A stretch of 13,356 bases of DNA, taken from NCBI GenBank assembly GCA_900617975.1, contig UZAE01014585.1:1-13356 (forward strand), in the 5' to 3' direction. Positions 9,901 to 13,356 of this stretch are shown one piece after another (position 1 is the first letter of the stretch; every line of letters begins with the position of its first letter). Source of the DNA: Rodentolepis nana. Lineage: Eukaryota > Platyhelminthes > Cestoda > Cyclophyllidea > Hymenolepididae. A program made the position numbers and the translations under genes. The notes under the pieces are model-generated. The model made no database searches and was not told the DNA's origin. It saw only the letters and a list, made by a program, of their open reading frames with translations.

Positions 9901-10969
9901 GACAACTTCCGGAGGCGCATCTCAACCTCAAACGAATACAAGCTCCACCTCCCTTCTTACAAGTCGCAGTGATAGTTCTTGGCATGATGTCGGTATTATA
10001 AAGGGCTCCAAGTGTACTGTTTCGGTGTATTCGGCTAATACGAATGATGCCGGTGTTAGTGTTGAGGTAAGCACAACTTGACCTCTTATTTTTTGATCCT
10101 AATAACCGTCATTTATGTTATTCTTCTATTCACAGGCTCTTGAAGCACTTCAAGGCGTTAACGGAATCGGTGCAAATGGTATTTCACCCCAAGGTCCAAA
10201 GATGGGCCTTGTTCCCGGTACCGCATACAAATTCCGTGTTGCAGGTTTGAATGCTTGTGGTCGTGGACCTTGGTCGGAGATTTCCGCTTTTAAAACTTGT
10301 GTCCCAGGTTTCCCTGGTGCTCCAAGCGCCATAAAAATTACTACCAATGATCAGGGAGCTCAGTTAACCTGGGAGCCTCCTCAAACTACAGCTGGTCGTA
10401 TTGTTGAGTATTCTGTCTATTTAGCGGTTAAGTCTCAACCAGGAATTGTCAAAGAACAGCAGGAGTCTAAAGTAAGTGTCGAATATACTCGGGTTATCAA
10501 ATCTGGGAACTGGAGTTAACTGTTTCTTTACTTTTTGTTTGCAAAGTTGGGAACAGTGCCCTCTGGAATGGCGTTTGTTCGTGTTTATGCCGGTTCACAG
10601 CCAATCGCATTGGTTCCACATTCGGTCCTCACCAAAGCACACTTGGATATGAATGCGAAACCAGCGGTGATTTTTCGCATTGCCGCTTGTAATGAAAAGG
10701 GATATGGTCCGGCTACTCAAGTCCGCTGGCTTCAGGAATCTCACAACTTTGGTCAAGGAGTAAACGCAGGAAACACTCCGCCTGAAGCTGTTTCTCCAGG
10801 GTCATCTCCTACGCTCAAGAAACCCCTTGACACCTCTTCTGATAGGTAATTAGCAATGATCTACTTTTATTCGTTTCAAATGTGAGACCTTCATTCTTCA
10901 TCTTTTGGTTTTCGTAGCACTGGTTTATCTCCTGTGAAACGACTGCGGAGACAGGAAGATTTGTCTTAA
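5640..10969 (+). CDS. HCFC1: Host cell factor 1 orthologue, 15 coding exons, 1122 aa
   Basis: HCF-1 is a chromatin-associated co-regulator that tethers histone-modifying enzymes to DNA-binding factors and controls cell-cycle transcription (family knowledge). Exons read here: 5640-5805, 5838-6059, 6152-6239, 6290-6589, 6625-7159, 7229-7495, 7807-8002, 8076-8243, 8315-8484, 9005-9173, 9382-9498, 9783-10066, 10136-10471, 10547-10845 and 10918-10969. All are bounded by GT and AG, and all phases join to one open frame. Near-verbatim HCF-1 blocks include [53 protein letters not shown] and [15 protein letters not shown]. The start is the first ATG (AAG before it, G after it), with an in-frame TAA nine bases upstream at 5631. 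The protein is far shorter than vertebrate HCF-1 (about 2000 aa) because the middle is short. Intron 6 has a weak donor (GTTAGC), so the junction at 7495/7807 is the least certain. Ends and family are secure. Confidence 0.96.
5806..5837 (+). other. HCF-1 intron 1, 32 bp
   Basis: GTAAAG to TTTTAG. Removing it restores NTA-MNQW, which aligns with the Kelch sequence of HCF-1. Other HCF-1 introns are 92, 50, 35, 69, 311, 73, 71, 520, 208, 284, 69, 75 and 72 bp in order. Confidence 0.9.
6926..7042 (+). other. HCFC1: SAS1N self-association segment (residues ~360-398)
   Basis: Directly after the propeller the protein reads [18 protein letters not shown], then [14 protein letters not shown]. This matches the SAS1N strand region of HCF-1, which completes a fibronectin-type fold with the C-terminal SAS1C and keeps the two HCF-1 halves together after cleavage (family knowledge). 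It supports the idea that this protein is also processed into associated subunits. Confidence 0.88.
7043..9979 (+). other. HCFC1: Low-complexity Ser/Thr/Pro-rich HCF-1 linker (residues ~399-865)
   Basis: Exons 6 to 12 encode a linker rich in Ser, Thr, Pro, Val and Gly, split by small introns plus longer ones of 311, 520, 208 and 284 bp. It resembles the disordered, O-GlcNAc-prone middle of HCF-1 in composition rather than in alignable sequence. No copy of the vertebrate HCF-PRO repeat (CETHETGTT core) is present. Around 9026-9066 it contains an Ala/Glu-rich helix-like stretch ([13 protein letters not shown]). A Taspase-1 type site lies at 8428-8448. Confidence 0.8.
8428..8448 (+). other. HCFC1: Predicted Taspase-1 cleavage site QLD/GIDD (residues 686-692)
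   Basis: The seven residues fit the Taspase-1 consensus Q[FILV]D/GxDD exactly, and an acidic run (DTDGD) follows. Cleavage after D688 would give fragments of about 688 and 434 residues. Drosophila HCF is matured by Taspase-1, whereas vertebrate HCF-1 is cleaved by O-GlcNAc transferase at HCF-PRO repeats (established). Cleavage here is inferred from the motif and its position between SAS1N and SAS1C. Confidence 0.8.
9980..10738 (+). other. HCFC1: C-terminal paired fibronectin type III domains (SAS1C)
   Basis: Exons 12-14 encode [80 protein letters not shown] and VRWLQE. All correspond to the tandem Fn3 repeats that form SAS1C in HCF-1. The first spans roughly residues 866-948, with an inserted Gly/Asn-rich loop near 10150-10200. 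The second spans about 952-1070. Confidence 0.93.
10931..10954 (+). other. HCFC1: C-terminal basic nuclear localisation signal
   Basis: The last exon encodes PVKRLRRQ eight to eleven residues before the stop. HCF-1 proteins end with a basic nuclear import signal. The position and charge agree, although the exact residues differ. Confidence 0.65.
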
Positions 10970-11580
10970 TTACAATCCTGCACCTATTTGGGGCATAAAT
11001 GGGCTAGGCAGCATTTGTATCTTTAACTCCCTTCTCTATTGTTAGTAAATATTCGTATATCCCTTCAATTACTCTTCCCATATCTGTGGACTAACACTTC
11101 TAATTGTCTACTATTACTACTAGTATCAAGTGAGGGCTGGCGTTCTATTTTTATTAGCTTATTATGTATGCATATTTCTCACACTCGTCCACTCCACTCT
11201 GTATGCCTGGTACCTTCTTCACTTGCGTCTTGTGCGTGTGTGCGGTTGTTGTTTTTCAAATATCCCTTGAACTATCCCATTCCCCTCTTCTCATTTCCCT
11301 AAGTCTTAACGCCGTCTTCATTTTAAAATGATCTTATATTTTTAATTATTGTTTGTAAATATATATATATATAGCATATATGTAGAGAACGTGTGTATTA
11401 TTTTCCTCGTGCTCGGCAGAAGAATGCAAAAAACGTCATTTCGTACTTAATTTAATTTACTTAAGCTCTGGTCTTGGATTCTGTGTGCACGAATGTTTAT
11501 ATAATCTAGAAACAGCCAGTCGATGGGGCAATTGTTTTGAAATGTGCCAGTATGACATGAACTTGTTCAGATAATCCTGG
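10970..11580 (+). other. HCF-1 3' UTR and intergenic region
   Basis: No coding signal is seen. The region is pyrimidine-rich up to about 11300, then AT-rich with an (AT)n run at 11359-11373. No canonical AATAAA is present on the plus strand. An AATATA variant at about 11358-11363 is a weak candidate for the HCF-1 poly(A) signal. Confidence 0.45.
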
Positions 11581-11586
11581 TTTATT
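11581..11586 (-). terminator. Poly(A) signal AATAAA of the convergent minus-strand gene
   Basis: Plus-strand TTTATT gives AATAAA on the minus strand, about 100 bases beyond the TAG at 11690-11688. Confidence 0.55.
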
Positions 11587-11687
11587 ATTCAAGTAGGGAA
11601 ATAAGTAGGTAGCTATAGAGCAACATTTGCTAAACTAGTGGCGATAAAGCAATATGTACAATAGGTGTGCAAATATTTTCAGTTGGT

Positions 11688-11856
11688 CTATCGGTTTGTG
11701 CGAATTAGTTGGGAGAGATTGGCTCGGTTGAGGGGGTGTTCTTCAAGGGCGACTAGAATGTAGCTGAGGTAGAGGAAGACTCTTCGCCAATCAGGACCAG
11801 TTTCGCTTTTAGTTACTTCCTCGGCGGTTATAAAATAGGGAACCCCGGCTAGGTCA
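11688..11856 (-). CDS. Terminal exon of a convergent gene, calponin-homology-like C-terminus
   Basis: A minus-strand acceptor (TTATTTCCTTATAG) is followed by one base and 55 codons to TAG. The sequence is much less AT-rich than its surroundings. It reads DLAGVPYFITAEEV, then GPDWRRVFLYLSYI, then ALEEHPLNRANLSQL and a short basic end. The pattern GxPxxxxxEEV...PDWxxVxxYLxxI is the last part of a calponin homology (CH) domain, most like smoothelin or cytospin types. CH domains bind actin or other partners (family knowledge). The upstream exons with the first CH helices are not visible within the remaining 1.5 kb, so the preceding intron probably runs off the window. The gene is convergent with HCF-1, 720 bp stop to stop. 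The exon is well supported; the CH assignment is moderate. Confidence 0.6.
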
Positions 11857-12990
11857 CTATAAGGAAATAAGTAGACATTAGTGAGAAAGCAATTCACTAT
11901 ATGAGTGTGTCTCAAAGAAGGTGCCAATAGACACTATCGAAATTCGAGAATCAGTTTATTTTCAATTGCTACCAACGTCTGTACAATAATTCTGGCCAGA
12001 AATTCTAATATATCGAGTTGGAATAACAACAGTCCATCCAGAAACAGCGCGCTGATATATCATTCACTCAAATGAATTGAGAAACTGGAATAGATTTTTG
12101 GCATCAAAAAACGTACGAGCCACTGCGCGTTCTTGGTTGATTGCCATTCAAAATTAGGGATGCCGACGTAAGTAAATGAATGCAGATATAAGAAAGGATT
12201 TGCACGATTTTCCTTTGTTGTGGTATACGAATTGGGCTATCATTGCTGTCTAGGATGCTCATAGTGTTAAACTACTAAACGCAAAACCTCCGGTGGTTAT
12301 CTCTTGTGCTAAATTCCCACTCTCAATCCAACCAAAGTCAGAAATGGGTACAATTGAGCTAGTTTTTAGAAGAGGCCTATTATTATTTTGGAATCTTTGC
12401 ATTCACCAGAGAGTTCATGAAAATGAGAAGATTTTCCAGAGAATATTGTGTGGCCCACTTGCAGGAAAGGATAGAATAGACTTGTGAATTTTGGAGACCT
12501 CCCGCAAATTGGAATAGTGACACTATTCTAGATGATTGTAGTGAACTGCTAACCTAAGCTTTCATATTTATATGTTGTATATGCGTAACCCACTTTCTCG
12601 GGCCAGAATTTCGTTTTATGCTTTATTAAAGTGCCATAACTAACTGACCTTGACCAACATGTTTCTCTCTTGGAGTTACTTCGAAGTGAAGAAGAGCTTG
12701 TTAGTGCCCTAATATCTTCCTTTTATAGAAGGTCGTTAAGAGTGTCCTAATTTGGAGAATTATAGAGTAGCATTACTGTTTCAAGACTGAATATTATTAC
12801 TAGATGGGAGGAAAATGTTCACTAGCATTTGTTTTGAGAGGAGATGCATTATGTTCCTTTTCTAAAACTTGTTTATCAGTTGCATAACACTGACGTGAAC
12901 TGACATTTCATTCTTGGGGTTTTCAATGAACCCCAAACTCATCTAATGTAGCGAGCAGTCTAACAAAGACAGCACTGTTGGCCATATATT
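11857..12990. other. Probable intron of the convergent minus-strand gene
   Basis: Follows the acceptor at 11857 on the minus strand. I looked for earlier CH-domain exons on the minus strand and saw none. It contains a perfect 8-bp inverted repeat at 12914-12936. Confidence 0.4.
12914..12936. repeat. Perfect 8-bp inverted repeat (hairpin)
   Basis: TTGGGGTT, a 7-base loop, then AACCCCAA. Not linked to any recognised RNA gene. Confidence 0.6.
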
Positions 12991-13003
12991 AGATATACGT
13001 CAA
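12991..13003 (+). repeat. Target-site duplication, left, copy 3
   Basis: AGATATACGTCAA, identical to 13325-13337. Confidence 0.82.
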
Positions 13004-13324
13004 GGGGTGTGCGATAGACTTACCTCCACGTGGGGCACCCTGGGCAACGTATACTCATACGACAAAAAAGTCTATTAACTGGCAGTTGACTTCTGACTTC
13101 AAACTACCATCACCCCACTGTATGCCAAATTCGACTATTTCACAGTACTCACCTCACCCTTTTTCTACCTTTGTGTCTGTCTCTTTTACATCTTTGAAAC
13201 ACTCTTCTGTTCCCCCTCCCCCTCTCGAATTTTTTCACTTTGATATTTTTTCTCTGTGAGGCCTGAAGTCACCCAAAGGGCTAATGAAACTATCAAAATG
13301 CCTGCCATTTGATATAAATAAATA
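13004..13324 (+). mobile_element. SINE-like retroposon, copy 3 (full length)
   Basis: About 321 bp, starting GGGGTGTGCGATAGACTTAC and ending GATATAAATAAATA. It is flanked by a perfect 13-bp direct repeat, AGATATACGTCAA (12991-13003 and 13325-13337). It is the longest copy and defines the unit. A TTCGA core near 13131 and a TGGCAGTTGA about 50 bases before it vaguely resemble pol III B and A boxes, but the match is poor. No tRNA, 5S or 7SL origin is evident. Confidence 0.85.
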
Positions 13325-13337
13325 AGATATACGTCAA
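13325..13337 (+). repeat. Target-site duplication, right, copy 3
   Basis: AGATATACGTCAA directly after the TAAATAAATA tail; pairs with 12991-13003. Confidence 0.82.
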
Positions 13338-13356
13338 TTGAAAATTGACAAATTTC

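Noticed and set aside
12293..12487. 64-codon plus-strand frame
   Set aside because: No recognisable motif and no splice context; it falls in the probable intron of the minus-strand gene.
13014..13030. Resemblance of the retroposon 5' part (ACTTACCT) to the 5' end of U1 snRNA
   Set aside because: The match is eight bases only and the rest of U1 is absent.

Overview
The window looks like nuclear DNA from a flatworm (platyhelminth), possibly a tapeworm. It has long AT-rich non-coding DNA, spliced genes with GT-AG introns, several introns of only 31-35 bp mixed with longer ones, and short dispersed retroposon-like repeats. The phylum is inferred from intron style and compactness. The eukaryotic assignment is certain; the exact taxon is not.

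The one clearly recognised gene, on the plus strand from 5640 to 10969, is a full-length host cell factor 1 (HCF-1/HCFC1) orthologue. I can assemble 15 coding exons with matching phases, giving a 1122-residue protein. It has an N-terminal six-blade Kelch propeller, an SAS1N segment, a Ser/Thr/Pro-rich middle, paired C-terminal fibronectin type III (SAS1C) domains and a basic C-terminal nuclear signal. It has no vertebrate-type HCF proteolysis repeats. It does have a textbook Taspase-1 cleavage site (QLD/GIDD) between the two halves.

To the left, the minus strand carries exons that are easy to miss because no single open frame is long. Gene A (3046 to 1628) assembles into six phase-compatible exons and about 230 residues. 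Just upstream of it are the last four exons of gene B (3898 to 3361). The B stop, an AATAAA and a splice acceptor just before the A start are closely spaced. This is what a spliced-leader trans-spliced operon would look like, but that is an inference. I do not recognise either protein. These genes and HCF-1 are divergent across an AT-rich spacer of about 1.5 kb.

To the right, 11856 to 11688 on the minus strand is the last exon of a convergent gene whose product ends like a calponin-homology domain. The rest of that gene is not visible.

Three copies of a roughly 300 bp retroposon (505-811, 1110-1363, 13004-13324) lie at the two edges. Two are flanked by perfect direct repeats of 11 and 13 bp and end in a short A/T-rich tail, so they are SINE-like insertions.
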